Origin: Solanum dulcamara
Taxonomy: Eukaryota; Streptophyta; Magnoliopsida; Solanales; Solanaceae
Direction of reading: 5' to 3'
DNA length: 64,000 bases
Assembly (NCBI RefSeq): GCF_947179165.1
Contig: NC_077248.1
Location: forward strand, 51,229,232 to 51,293,231
The stretch's first letter is position 1. Every line of letters starts with the position of its first letter. The position numbers and the translations under genes are program-made. The notes under the pieces were generated by a model. It made no database searches, had not been told where the DNA came from, and worked only from the letters and a program-made list of their open reading frames with translations. Below, in pieces: positions 1 to 11,990 of the stretch.

Positions 1-403
1 TTCACCCATGAAGGGTGTGATGCATTTTGGTAAGAAAGGGAAGCTAAGTCCCCGCTATGTTGGTTCATATTAGCTTATAAGGCGAATTGGTAAAGTGGTT
101 TATGAGTTGGATTTTCCCTCTAATTTAGCATCGGTGCATCCGATGTTCCATGTGTCACTATTGAGGAAGTTTGTTGGTGATTAGCTCCATTGTGCCATTG
201 TATAGCATTGAGGTTAAGGAGAGTCTCTCTTATGAAAAGGTTCTGATTGAGATTTTGGATCAGCAAGTTAGAAAGTTGAGAAACAAAGAAATAACTTTAG
301 TTAAAGTATTATGGAGGAATCAAGAAGTTGAGAGTGCTACATGGGAGGCTGAAGCTGATATGATGTCTTGATATCCTCAACTCTTTTCTTCCATGCCTAG
401 TTG
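1..403 (+). pseudogene. Gyp-A integrase C-terminus and chromodomain remnant
   Basis: This is the end of a Ty3/gypsy polyprotein. The integrase C-terminal region reads SPMKGVMHFGKKGKLSPRYV, and after a stop and frame change a chromodomain-like tail contains EILDQQVRKLRNKEI and ATWEAEAD. In intact relatives this tail is thought to direct integration to particular chromatin. The copy is broken: a stop interrupts the segment after VGSY, another follows FVGD at about 181, and a TGA replaces the Arg codon before YPQLF, which is CGA in the sister copy near 3599. The 5' part lies outside the window. The 404-650 stretch holds no gene and looks like the 3' untranslated part, ending in a purine-rich tract (about 637-650) beside the LTR. 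Confidence 0.85.
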
Positions 404-730
404 AGTTATTTAGCTCCTTCATGATCCAATCATCCCAAAACACACGTTTAAGTTATTTTCATGGTTTCATATGCATTCATATTCATGAAATGAGTTTTAA
501 AGTTACGTTTTTGTTTGAGATTAAAGATTTCATGTTTTATGCATTACCGAGATGTTTTGTATTTTATATTGGGTTGTTATATTCCTTTCCTACTAAATTC
601 ATGCTAGCTTGAGTCTCATTCAAGGATGAATGTTTCCAAAGGGGAGATATTGTAAGACTTCAGAATTTGGAAAGTCAAAAAATGAGGATCAGAGCATTAA
701 ATTACTAAAAACTGTAGTGTTTGGCACCAG

Positions 731-1165
731 GTGATGAACATGGAAGGCCATCACAAGCCATGGTACATACCACGCCTTGTGGTAAGCCACCGTGGTGGTG
801 GCCCTAAAACTCAGACCTGCCGAAAAGGACCACCATAAAGTACCATGGGCCGTGATGCCCTCCATAGTGACCCCTTCCCTTAGACCTCAGAAAATGATCC
901 CAAGGCAAGGACCACGCCTCACCACCACAGGCCTTGTAGCCCTTCGTGGACCGTAGTAGGTTTTGTTGTGGTCGCTCATGTAGACCACCCTGCACGTCCT
1001 GCACCACGTGCATGATTCATGGACCTTGATGACCTCCACGGACCGTGAAGGTCTTCGTAGAGGAAGTCCTGAAACTCTTCCCCTGCAATCAAAGATTTCA
1101 ACTCCAAGTCTAACATCACGGACACCACCACGGGCCATGGTTATCATCATAGAACGTGAAGAGTC
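731..1165. repeat. CACGGACCGTG-type palindrome cluster in Gyp-A LTR
   Basis: The segment holds repeated near-palindromes built on CCACGGACCGTGG (for example about 1036-1050, with variants near 844 and 1120). It is much richer in GC than the rest of the LTR. The second LTR has the same motif more clearly at about 4080-4390. Function is unknown. Confidence 0.6.
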
Positions 1166-2287
1166 CTCCATGATGAGTCCCAGTTCCAGTTAAATGAGGG
1201 GTTATTCGGTTATTTCCCTATTCCTTCATTAATGTATGTGGACGTTTTTGTGACTAGATTCATTACAAAATTGTCCTAAACACTCCTAAACCTATTCTTT
1301 TCCCTCATTAATTCTCAAATAACTTTAAGATTTCTCTCTCAAGCTTTCTTCAAAAGTTCATCTTCTTTATCAAGTTTGGCTAGGGTTTCCACAAGAACAA
1401 GTATTTGTTTTCAATTCCAAGTTCAAATTCATTCAATGTATGTAGGTATTTATCCATGAGTTCCTTTCACCCTTGAATTCCCAAGGTTTTCAATCAAAAT
1501 CTCATAAATTACAATTGGGTTTGTAACCCTAGTTTGATGAATTGCATTGGGTTGTTTCAATTATTTTTTAATCATTATAAATAATCATTATAAGTATGTT
1601 TCTTCTTGAATTATATGATTTCAAGTTGAATTATGATTTCCCATGCATGAAGCTATTTTCAATGATTATATTATGACGTATGATGATGAAGTTCAATGAT
1701 TTCAAGTATTCTCATAATTTTTATCTAAATTGACTATGTATATGAATTTTACTCTAAATTCAAGTATGAATTATGATTATGAATTTCAGTTATAATCAAA
1801 TTATGAATCTCATGCAAGTTATGGAAAAGGTGACTTAGGGCTCTATGTTGGTGACAGGAACCTCATGATATGAATTATGCAAGTATGATTTGTAATGATG
1901 AAATATCAATACTCACATTGCAATTATGTTATGAAATAAGCTATTCTATGAATTATGAAGTTTATGAACAAGTTTATGATATATGTTAAGTATGACTACT
2001 ATGTTATGTATTCCATGGGATTTAACTTGGCACCGAGCGGACATTGAGGTGGGGGCTCTACCAAAAGCCTTAGTAGCAGCCTCAAGTCAATTAAACTACA
2101 TACCACCATAGGTTGACTTCATCTCTTAGCAAGTGAATCCACATATAGTGTATATACATGACCCGTCTAATGGGATAGAGCCTACCTTGGCAAGTAGATT
2201 CTCCTTTCTTCTATTGTATGGGGAGACATTGGGATTCTATGTTATAGCTTGCATGATCTTATTGTCGGTCATGATTCTATCCCCCCC

Positions 2288-2311
2288 ATATATATATATA
2301 TATATATATAT
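2288..2311. repeat. (TA)n microsatellite
   Basis: An uninterrupted TA dinucleotide tract inside Gyp-A LTR copy 1, preceded by a run of C. Confidence 0.9.
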
Positions 2312-2886
2312 GTTCTTTATGATCTTTATGATTTAACCATGTCTTTCAAATGCTTTGATCATTATGGTTTCCCCATGACCTTACTTATTCTCTCTTATTA
2401 TGTACATTTATTGATCATCTCATCTTATAATTTATATTACATGTCATGCCCTCATACTTAGTACATTCAAATATACTACCACATATTGTTGCCTATATTG
2501 TCTCATAATGTAGGGGTTGAGGATCACATTCCCACACGTGGCTAGTAGAGCATTTATCCGACAAAGTTTTTGGTCAGTTCTCATCCATCAAGGGAAATTT
2601 GTTAGTTGTTTCCTTGTTATGACTTTGTTTATATTCTCATTGAGGGTGATTTTGGGATATGTCTTAGCCTCCGACCATCTCAAAGTAGTAGAGGCATTGT
2701 TGGATAAATATTGTAGAGTCTATGTCATATTACATTCTTATTTCATGATTCATGTTTAGACTCTTTCTATGTTATTTACGCACTTTCTTTACCTTATGCA
2801 TGCTTATGATATGTCAAGAGGCTTGGTTGGAGCCCTTCAGGGTTTTGATTGCCATGTTGCGAATAGGCCCTAGGTCAAATCATGAC

Positions 2887-3638
2887 TGCACCGTTCAAAC
2901 GTTAGAGGATATATTGAGAGCTAGCGTCATTGATTTTAAAGAAAATTGGGATGATTATTTTCCATTGATGGAGTTTGCTCATAATAACAATTATCAATCA
3001 AGCATTGAGATGTCTCAATTTGAGGCTTTGTATGGTAGGCGGTGTAGATCCTCTATCGGTTGGTTCGAGGTAGGTGAAGTTGCTTTAACAAGACTCGAGT
3101 TGGTATTTGAGGCTATTGAGAAAGTTAGACTCATTAGAGAAAGATTGAAAATAGCTCAAAGCCGCCTAAAGTCCTATTCTAATGTGACAAGAAGGGAACT
3201 TAAATTTAAAGTTAATGATTGGGTTTACTTGAAAATTTTACCCATGAAGGGTTTGATGCATTTTGATAAGAAAGGGAAGCTAAGTTCCCGCTATATTGGC
3301 CCATATCAGATTTTGAGGTGGATTGGTAAGCTGGCTTATGAGTTGGACTTGCCTTCTGATTTGGCATCAGTGCTTCCAGTGTTCCATGCATCCTTGTTAA
3401 GAAAGTTTGTTGGTGATCCTAGATCCATTGGATAATATTAAAGTTAAAGAGAGTCTTTCATATGAAGAGGTTACGGTTGAGATCTTGGACCGGCAAATTA
3501 GAAAGTGAAGAAATAAATAAATAGCTTCAGTTAAAGTATTATGGAGGAACCAAGAGGTTGAGGGTGCTACATGGGAAGCCGAAGCCAATATGATGTCCCG
3601 ATATCCTCATCTCTTTCTATCTGTTCCTAGTTGAGGTA
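2887..3638 (+). pseudogene. Gyp-A truncated integrase C-terminal half plus chromodomain
   Basis: The reading frame starts immediately after the LTR, at the integrase segment QTLEDILRASVIDF, and runs to 3435. Recognisable blocks are EALYGRRCRSSIGWFE, LKSYSN and the C-terminal MKGLMHFDKKGKLSSRYIG. The frame then shifts, and a chromodomain tail (EILDRQIRK, VLWRNQEVEGATWEAEA, SRYPHLF) is readable to about 3635. All of gag, protease, RT, RNase H and the catalytic D,D,E region of integrase are missing, because the LTR is joined directly to the segment just after the catalytic Glu. It lies between two LTRs of the same family, so it is a deletion derivative or a recombinant of tandem copies. It cannot be active. 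Confidence 0.88.
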
Positions 3639-3879
3639 TGTAGTTCCTTCATGATCTGTTCCGCCCAAATCACTTGTTTCAATTATTCTCATAGTTTCAT
3701 ATGCATTCATGTTCGTGAAATGAGTTTTAAAGTCATGTTTTAGCTTGAGATTAAAGATTTAATATTTTATGCATTGTCAATATGTTTTGCATTCATTTTG
3801 GGCTGTTATGTTCCTTTCCTATTCCATTCATGCTAGCTTAAGTCCTATTTGAGGATGAATGTTCCCAAGAGAGAGATAT

Positions 3880-6040
3880 TATAAGACCCCGGAAGTTAAA
3901 AAGACAAAAAAACTGAAGATCTAAAGATGAATTTCCTAGAAAATCCAGCTTTTGGCACCGAGTTGTTTTCATGAGACTCATTACAGGCGGTGAAGATCAC
4001 CATAGGCCGTGAAGGGCCATTGTGGTCCATGCTCTATCAATTGGGTTTCAGAGGTGAGGAGCACGAGTTTCCACCACGAGCCATGGTGCGGACCACGGAC
4101 TGTTAAGGCTTCCATAATGGATACCCCTACAGAATTCCTGTTAGGATCACTTTTACTACCTATGTTAATAGACCATATTGTCCTCTACGGACCGTGACGT
4201 CTCCATGGAGAAGGTCCTGAAACCATCCCTGCAAACCCCAAGAATGCAAGTCCAAGGCAACCACCATGGACCGTGGTGCCCCTAAAGGGTCGTGGTGGGA
4301 AGCCTTTAAAAACGCTTTTCTAAAAATCCTAAGTCCCTCACCACGGATAGGACCACGGACCGTAGTGCCCTCAATAGTCCATAGTGAGGGCCCATTTTGG
4401 ATTTTGGATTCACATTTAATGAGGGTTATTTTAGTTATTCCTTATGCTTTCATTATTGAATGTGAACTATTTATAGGATTAGATTCCTACCTTTTAACTA
4501 CCCAAAAGTCTTCTAACCCTCATATTCTCTCCATAATCCCTAAAATTAGGAAACCTTTACTCGTAAGTGTTTTCTCCAAGATCTTTTTCCTCCTCAAGCA
4601 ATTCAAGTGATTCCTTCGAGGTCAACCTTTAAATATCTACAATTTAGGGCTTATCAAGGTTAAGGTATGTGAGACTTAATCCACAAGCACATTTTACCCA
4701 TGGAATCCCAAAGATTTCTTCAACTAAAATTCCTAATTTCATGATTTGCATTGAGAATTCTCAATTATGATATTCTTTACTACTATTAGTCTAATTATGC
4801 ATAATTTATATCATATTGCATGATTTAAAGTTGAATTTCAATGACCCATGTTATATAGTAGTTTCAAGTATGATTTATGAGATATGATCATGATTTTCAA
4901 GTTATATTCTATGAAAGTTTTATGCTATGAATTAAAGATGCCTTATACAAAGATGTTTATGAATGGTGATTCTATGATGTTTCAAGAAAAGTTAAAGATA
5001 GGGCAAGTTAAGACCCTAAATATGTTTATGATAAAAGATATGTAATGATGGAAGGCTACATCCACATTGCATGAGCTATATGATAGATGAGCTAATCCTA
5101 TGCTTTTACTATGATGATGTTAGATGAGTTATTCTTATGATATTTTATAAAAATGGATTGATATTAGTTATTATCTTTCTCTATGATGTTTATGATCATA
5201 TTTTATAAGTTCCGTTGGAATATTGACTAAGCATCGAGAGGAATTTTAGGTGGGGTTCAGTCTAGTAACGCAGATAGTTATCCAAGAGAATCCCAGTACT
5301 ACCATTTAGTCCCAAAATATATTGCCCATGTATGTTTACATATGTCAATATGTCAAATCTAGTACATTCACATAGAAAAGTTAAAATAGTTACTTAATGG
5401 AGTATGCCCTGGCAAGATAGCATCCTCTGTCTCGATGCAAGAGTCATCGAATTCCATGTATTAGCTCACATGGTCTTATATGTCGGTTAAAGATCCTATC
5501 TCACATAGTTTCATTTGAGTTATGAGTTCTTATGATGATTATGAGATTTTTTTGATGCGTTGACCAATAATATAAATGCTTTAAATATTTTCATTACTTT
5601 ACACATATTTTAATGATATTGGTCGTGCATCCCATGATCCATATTGATTATGTCCTACATTTATTGTTCATTCATATTTTCATATATTTAGTGCATTCCA
5701 TGTAATAACAAAGAATTTTTGCTTACATTGTATCATAATGTAGGGATCAACAATCACGTTCAAACTCCCCCCGCTCGTGGCTAGAGTTAGCATTTTCATA
5801 CCGTTGGTGAGTCCTTACATTTCGAGAATAAGACATTTTGTTCTTATGAGTTTATGACTTCTTTATCTTTTATATTGGTTGAGCTAGGAGATTGTCTTAT
5901 GCCTTCATCTAGACTAGTATAGGCATGTTAGATGTTCATTAGAGTCTATGTTGTCTTTTTTCTACACTTATAATCTATTAAGACTATGCTTTCATATCGT
6001 TGTTTCTTATTTATTTATTTTCTGTACCTTGTATCCTCAA
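3880..6040 (+). repeat. Gyp-A LTR, copy 2 (3' end lost)
   Basis: It begins TATAAGACCCC (TG changed to TA) after a purine-rich tract matching the one before copy 1. It is homologous to copy 1 through the palindrome cluster (about 4080-4390), the middle region and the segment with TGTAGGGATCAACAATCACG near 5750. Similarity fades at about 6040, before the last ~100 bp present in copy 1, so the 3' end is deleted or replaced. The two copies differ visibly throughout, which argues for old age. Confidence 0.8.
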
Positions 6041-6376
6041 GCTAGGGCTCCACCTTGACTTGTTGAAAATCAATTAAGATGTGTAAGGCTACCATAGTGA
6101 AGAACTCATTTCTTCCTTATATCTTACATCTACAGTTTCAGTTAGTAAGATCAAAGCTAGAATTCTTACCCCAAAGTCTACAATTTTGAATTCTCTCTAT
6201 TTCAAATTTTTGATTAGTGAACCTATCATTGAAATTAATGAACTTCATATCATTGATGGTTCATGTTTATTCTACCACATGGACCCTTCCTAGCTAAAGT
6301 TATTTGAAAAACTTTTCATATCATTTCATATGCATTGTTTAAATGAGTAAAGTATATTACAAGTTTTAAAGAAGTA
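6041..6376. other. Unassigned spacer
   Basis: AT-rich sequence between the decayed Gyp-A LTR and the Gyp-B LTR. I see no coding frame, RNA gene or repeat edge in it. Confidence 0.5.
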
Positions 6377-9209
6377 TGTAATGACCTTGAGAGTCATTTT
6401 AAAATATTTATACAAATTTGTCATTTTACCCCTATTATTAGTACCCCCGAGTATTATTTGTTTAGTTTGTGTGGTTGAATGTGTTAACGTCTTGATAGAT
6501 AGTGAAATGGAGTACTCTTGAGTTCTATAGAGTTAGAGGTGAAAAAGTGATTTTCGGTACCAAATGGAGCTATGACTCTCAGAATGGGATTTCGTCAGTT
6601 TTATCAGCTCTGGAATGGGGAATTTCATCAGGGAGAGTCATCAGAAACTGATTTGGGGTTGATATTTGAATTTGAGGCCTTGAGTTGAAAAGTGAAGTTT
6701 TAAATGAGTTGATTTGATTTTGGTCAATATTTTGAGATCCGAGCATCGAATGAGATTTCTATTAGTTTTATTGCATCCGAAACCTTGAGTTTTCTCTAGT
6801 TGAGCATTGACTTAGAGCCCTAGGACCTTAATCGTAGTTTTGAGTTTTTTGGCCAAAATTTGAGTTCTTAGCCTATAGGGGGTTCGAGAGGGTATTTTGG
6901 TCAAGACGACTACTTTTTGAAAATCTGATGATTCCATTGAGTCCTCGATGTCAAATTCAGTATAGTTGCATATCCGGTTTATTTTTATAGGACCCCAAAT
7001 GATTTTTGAGGGTCCAACCAAGAGCGTTTTTAGACTTAGCAATCTATTGTGTTCTGGTTTCTGGTGTTGTACTCTCTCTTCATCGCGATCGCGATGTGGG
7101 ATCACACGATCGTGATGTATGGGTTTCGTGGGCTTTGCGATCCCAAAGGATTTTCTTTTCTAGTGTTCTTCGCGATTGCGATGTGTCTACATAATCGCGA
7201 TAGTGGTGCTCTCATATGCCTCGCGAATGACTCACGATCGCGAGATTTAATGACTCGCGATCGCGATGAGTAATTAAGGGTCCCTGAATAGTAACTTCGG
7301 GAAAAAGGCCCAATTTCTTCATTTCCACCATTGTCAAACTCTTGAAGCTTGTGGGAGGAAATTTTGATGAAGTTTTTAGAGAAAATCTTTTGGGGTAAGT
7401 TCCTTTTTCAGTTCTAAATTCATTTCCTATCAGTTTCACATTCCTAAATCGTTGGAAATTCTAGTTATTAATTGAGATTTTGGGCGTTTTGTTCTTAAAA
7501 TTTCAAATGCAATTTTTATTGATATTTACCTTGTTTCTTGGCCTATTTTTATGGGTTTTTCACCCACAAACTCCCATCAATGAGTAGAATATTGTTTGGA
7601 AATATTTTTCTAGATTTGACCTTTTCGAAATTAAACAATTTTTGTAGTATTTTACCCCCAGTTCAAAATCCTTACAATATGGGTGTCATTAGACTCCTTG
7701 TGATATGTATGTTTCATCCTTAAAAGTGGGTTGTTGATTAGGGCATTGAATTTTAGGGTTAATCAGCTGGTAAGAGTGTTCGAGTGTGGTTTTGGAAATA
7801 AAGGTAGGTTTGACTATCCTTCTTGGAGACTGAGATGGGGTAATTTGTCATTCATATGTTATAGACTTTAGGATAGGGTTGCAGAATGAGTTGAGAATGT
7901 TATATATATTGTGATATCTGTGTGAGGTTTTATTTATTAATGTGTTGCCGTGTGGGGGCTTATTTGTATTACACAGCCCGTGTGGGGCTTTATTTGTTAT
8001 CTTATTTGCTTTGAGGGCATGTGATTCATGATTTGCCTATGAGAGAGGCTTGAGGATATTATTTAACTTGTGATGCCCGCCTGAGGGGTTGAGTTTTAGT
8101 TTTTGAGTATGCCTGAGTATTGAAATATTATTGAGAAAGGGGTGAACACTTCAATTGAAATATTTCCTTCCCATTGCTATTTATAGAGGGTAAATATCAT
8201 GTGTAAGATAAGTTTTGAGAACTTTAAACCTTGTACTACATGTTGAGTTGAATATTGCCTCTATGTCATATGTGTTTTTATGCATTCATCCTCATTCATC
8301 ATATCATGAAACTTGGGAAGTTAATAAATATGGAAATTATTTTTCAGAAAGAAAATAAAATACCTTTAAATCTTTGTGTCTTGAGTCCCCAACCGAGGCA
8401 GTTGTATAGTAGGATAGTGAATATATTTTGATACCTTGAACACAAGGAGGTGAGAAGTATAATGAGATATTGTGATTGAGGTATATGGTCTGCAAGACCC
8501 CCATAGGTCCTGCTTGGTAGCACAACTCAGCAGGTGTATATGACAGGCTGTGCGACAGTCTTGATTCTACCATACCACCACATCATTGCATCATTATATT
8601 GCATTGCATTGTATTGATATTTGGAGTACTTGACTTATTTGATTAATTGTGATTATTATTTATTATTATGGGTTAATTTATTTGCGCCATTATATATAAA
8701 TTGGCAGCACTGATGCCAGAGTGGAAATTTTTTGTGTAAAGATGTGAAAACATTTCTTAGTTTATTTCATAAGTTTGATTAATTTCTTATACTCAGTCGG
8801 CTAAAACCTAATGAGTACAGTGGATTGTACTGACCCCTACTTCTGTGTCCCTCTTTGATGCAGATACTAGTCAGCGTACCTCACGTGCCAGCTGAAATTC
8901 TAGCAGATTCTGTATTCTCAAATTAGTGGTGAGGTCTCGAGATTTGGATCGTCATTAGTCTATCTTTATTTTCTCATTCTTTTATATCATTTAGAGACCT
9001 ATGTTGTATCTTCAGACTCAAACTTTGTATTAGATTCTCTTTATACTTATGACACTAAGATTTGGGATAATTTCATTATTGTTCATTTTTTGTGTTTAAT
9101 TGTGGTCTGAATTCCCTTTGGTAGTCTCGTATAGTTTTACTTTTAGGATTACACATCGTGAAGAGGTTTGGAGTGTGTGCCATCATAACCTCAATTTTGG
9201 GTTATGACA
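6377..9209 (+). repeat. Gyp-B 5' LTR
   Basis: It begins TGTAATGACCTTGAG and ends GGGTTATGACA, giving TG...CA ends and about 2.8 kb. The start recurs at 13576 after the polyprotein, and the next 400 bp recur at 20819-21212, which confirms the LTR. It is followed at once by a primer binding site. It contains a cluster of ATCGCGAT palindromes. The middle has repeats of GTGTGGGGCTTATTTGT type near 7940-8000. Open frames inside are not coding. Confidence 0.9.
7080..7275. repeat. ATCGCGAT palindrome cluster in Gyp-B LTR
   Basis: At least six copies or near-copies of ATCGCGAT/ACGATCGTG/ATCGCGAG occur in under 200 bp, for example CATCGCGATCGCGATG near 7081 and GACTCGCGATCGCGATGAG near 7254. CpG is otherwise rare around it. 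Confidence 0.75.
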
Positions 9210-9211
9210 AA

Positions 9212-9224
9212 TTGTTATTAGAGC
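9212..9224 (+). other. Gyp-B primer binding site (initiator Met tRNA type)
   Basis: TTGTTATTAGAGC lies two bases after the LTR end and matches the common plant TTGGTATCAGAGC site with two changes. It primes minus-strand DNA synthesis in intact relatives. Confidence 0.75.
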
Positions 9225-9429
9225 ATCTTGGTTACTGGTCTCATAAGTTAAAGAGCAGGATGTCTAGTATAGTCTTGAGGATCGGTACATAGACATCCGT
9301 ACTTATCTTCGAGAGGCTACAAAATACTTAATAGGAGAAATTCTTTCTTTTGACTCCTTTCGTGCGATTTATTCATATCAAATATTGTATACCTCGAATC
9401 TATTCTTTTTGCATTAGAAGTAATTGTTG

Positions 9430-9990
9430 GGTTTAAGAGGGTTGATCTTTCTTAAGAATGATCTAGTGAGACCCAACTCGATCCTGATTATGAGTATGAA
9501 GATGTGGAGCAATAAATAAAAAAAGGTGGGGAAAATAGTCAATTAGACTTCGAGTGTTAGATTTCAAATTTTGGATATCTATGTAGCCCCACTTTTCATT
9601 CCTTAGAGATCTGTGGCTCCACCTATGTCTTCTATCATTGCTATGTTTACTTTGGAGAAAAAAGAGTTTTGGGGAGATTCGTCAGGGTATTGCCTCCCAA
9701 ATTTAATGTTATCACTATTAAGAAGGCTTATATCTTTTTGACCAAGTGTGAAGACAGGTTGTTCAAAATCGAGTATCTTGAAGACACATGGAATATCTTT
9801 TATATCTCTTTACAGCTACAGAAATGGCTAAGGAGTGGTGGCTGTCATTCTTTCTTGTAGACCTGTCATTTCTCCTATGATAAGTTGGAATAGTTTACTG
9901 AGGTTGTTTTGTAGTGGTGCGTTTGAGCAAGGGGAAAATGTGTGATTCTTCTACTATTCAGCCAAGGTCATAAACTATCCATGATACACT
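9430..9990 (+). pseudogene. Gyp-B gag remnant
   Basis: A capsid-like segment is readable at about 9660-9840. It has the FVRVLPPKFN...AYIFLTKCEDRL block, followed by a frame-shifted counterpart of the REWW motif (AKEWWLSF near 9829). These are features of chromovirus gag proteins with the LPPKF(N/D)G...DFL...L...W pattern. Several frame changes and a stop near 9858 break it. The C-terminal gag and the zinc knuckle are not recognisable, so either an internal deletion or heavy decay separates this from the glycine-rich protease leader at 9990. Capsid function is inferred only from family resemblance. Confidence 0.65.
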
Positions 9991-10470
9991 AGTTTTAGTT
10001 GTTTGAGGTGCTTCATAGAGTACTTGAGGTGGTGGTGGTGGTTGTGGTGGTTTGTAGGTAAGGGTGACCATCAGTTAAGATATGCTGTCTGGGGTAGATC
10101 TGAGGCAGAGGCCTCTAATGAGGTTATTACAAGTATTGTTCTAGTTTTCCATTATTTTACGTTAGTATTATTTGACCCAGGGTCTACTTACTATTATGTA
10201 TGGGCTTATTTTGATATGGGTATTGATTATATGAGTGAGCCCCTTGTTGTTCCCATTACTATTTCTACCCTGATAGGTAAATCTTTAGTGGTGGATTGGG
10301 TATACAAGGAGTATGCAGTGATATTTTGGGTAGAGAGACCCGAGATGACTTGATCTTATTAGACATGCTTGACTTTGATGTGATATTGGGTATGGACTGG
10401 TTATATCCCTATCATGTTATATTTGTTTGCTATGCTAAGACCGTGACTTAGCATATCTCACTTTACCTAG
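9990..10470 (+). pseudogene. Gyp-B aspartic protease remnant
   Basis: A glycine-rich stretch (GGGGGCGG-like, about 10020-10056) precedes the retropepsin segment. The active-site region reads LVLFDPGSTYYYV, the DPGS variant common in plant Del/Tekay-type chromoviruses where others have DSG or DTG. The downstream flap and core are readable to about 10353, then after a stop the block LDMLDFDVILGMDWL is recognisable at about 10358-10402. A protease of this kind cleaves the gag-pol polyprotein. The stops at about 10351 and 10448 inactivate this copy. It lies in the expected order between gag and RT. Confidence 0.8.
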
Positions 10471-10471
10471 C

Positions 10472-11520
10472 TTGGTGTGGAGGGGTAATCCGAGTTCATA
10501 TCCTAAAGGGATGATATCTTATATTCTTGCTCATCGCTTGATGGATAAGGGTTGTTTGTCTTATTTGGCTCATGTACGTAATCTCACTATGGAGTCACCT
10601 CCTATAGAGACTATGAGGGTGGTGAAGGAGTTTATGAATGTGTTTCCTATAGACTTGTCATGTGTTCCCATGGACTGTGATATCAATTTTGTAATTGATT
10701 TGGAGCCGGCACCAAGCCCATCTCTATTTCTCCTAATTATATGGCTTCGGCAGAATTGAAGGAGTTGAAAGAACAATTAAAAGATTTATTGAAGAAGGGG
10801 TTTATTAGACCTTGTGTATCGCTGTGGGGTGCACTAGTCTTATTTGTGAAGAAGAAGGATGGTACTATAAGGATGTGTATTAACTATTGATATTTGAACA
10901 AAATCACCATCAAGAACAAGTATCCTCTTCCTTACATTGATGATTTATTTGATCATCTTCAGGGTGCATCAGTGTTCTCTAAAATTAATTTGAGGCTGGG
11001 TTACCATCAGTTGAGAGTTCGAGAATTTGATATCCCGAATACTGCATTCAGGACTCGTTATGGGAATTATGAGTTTATGGTTATGTCCTTCGGGTTGACT
11101 AATGCCCTAGATACTTTTATAGAGTTGATGAACCTGGTATTCCGACCTTATTTGGTCTTATTTGTGATCGTGTTTATTGATGACATCTTGGTTTATTTTA
11201 AGAATGAGCAGGATCATGTGAGACACTTGAGGACAGTCCTTCAAGGATTGAAAGAGGAGAAGTTGTATGCAAAATTCTCCAAGTGTGAGTTTTGTCTCAA
11301 GTCCATGGTGTTCTTGGGTCATGTGATGACCAAGGACGGTATTATGGTTGATACGACTAAGATTACAGCGGTTCATGATTAGTCTAGGCCTACTTTAACT
11401 ACCAAGATTCGGAGTTTTATTGGGTTGGCAGGCTATTATCATCGGTTTGTCCAGGGCTTCTCTTCTATTGTAGCCCTATTCACTAGGCTAACTCAAAAGA
11501 CCGTAGCATTTCAGTGGACC
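10472..11520 (+). pseudogene. Gyp-B reverse transcriptase
   Basis: RNA-dependent DNA polymerase of the chromovirus polyprotein. The linker RGNPSSYPKGMISY is followed by the finger region ([17 protein letters not shown] near 10755-10811) and [15 protein letters not shown]. The core frame 10894-11382 has [46 protein letters not shown] and the catalytic FIDDILVY box at about 11176. The catalytic Asp pair is kept. A stop replaces Arg after the conserved INY at about 10888, and another occurs at 11380. A later segment, TTKIRSFIGLAGYYHRF, is readable to about 11455. It is inactive because of the stops, although the core motif is intact. Confidence 0.9.
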
Positions 11521-11529
11521 GATTAGTAT

Positions 11530-11990
11530 GAGGCGAGCTTTCAAAATCTCAAAGAGTTATTGACTTCGACACCTATTCTAGCCTTACCCGAGAAGGGTAG
11601 AACCTTCATCGTGTTTTATGATTCTTCAAGAGTCAGCTTGGGTGGGGTTTTAATGCAAAAGGGTAGAGTTATAGCTTATGCTTCTCGACAGTTGAAGCTA
11701 CATGAGAAGAACTATCTTACCTATTACCTAGAGCTGGCAGCGGTGTTGTTCGTTCTGAAGTTGTAGAGGCACTATCTCTATGGCATGCATGGTGAGGTCT
11801 TTACTAACCACCGTAGCCTTATGTATATCATTTCCTAGCCGAATCTGAACATGAGGCAGCGTAGGTGGTTGGAGTTATTGAAAGACTATGACATCACCAT
11901 TCTTTATCATCCGGGCAAAGCTAATATGATAGCCGATGCCTTGAGTCACAAAGCACATAGTATGAGTAGTTTGGCCTTTCTTAAGGCGGA
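11530..11990 (+). pseudogene. Gyp-B RNase H
   Basis: The RNase H domain follows RT in the usual order. It reads [30 protein letters not shown], split here as [11 protein letters not shown] and [18 protein letters not shown], and keeps the first catalytic Asp. [20 protein letters not shown] holds the Glu-containing region (ELAAV), and DALSHKAH near 11935 is the last acidic block. A TAG replaces the Trp codon of the conserved K(I)WRHYLYG segment at about 11764, and another stop falls near 11837. The domain degrades the RNA strand in RNA-DNA hybrids during reverse transcription. This copy is broken. Confidence 0.85.

Larger units (their letters stand above)
651..2886 (+). repeat. Gyp-A LTR, copy 1
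   Basis: The LTR begins TGTAAGACTTC directly after a purine-rich tract and ends at ...CATGAC near 2886. It aligns along most of its length with 3880-6040 and, in reverse complement, with 58771-60889. It carries a GC-rich palindrome cluster near its start, a long AT-rich middle with ATGA-rich simple sequence, and a (TA)n tract. No coding function is seen, and the short open frames inside it are chance. The inner edge is defined by the abrupt switch to integrase sequence at 2887. Confidence 0.85.

Noticed and set aside
804..1193. Frames of 60-94 residues on both strands near 0.8-1.2 kb
   Set aside because: They are chance frames in the Gyp-A LTR palindrome cluster and recur only with that repeat.
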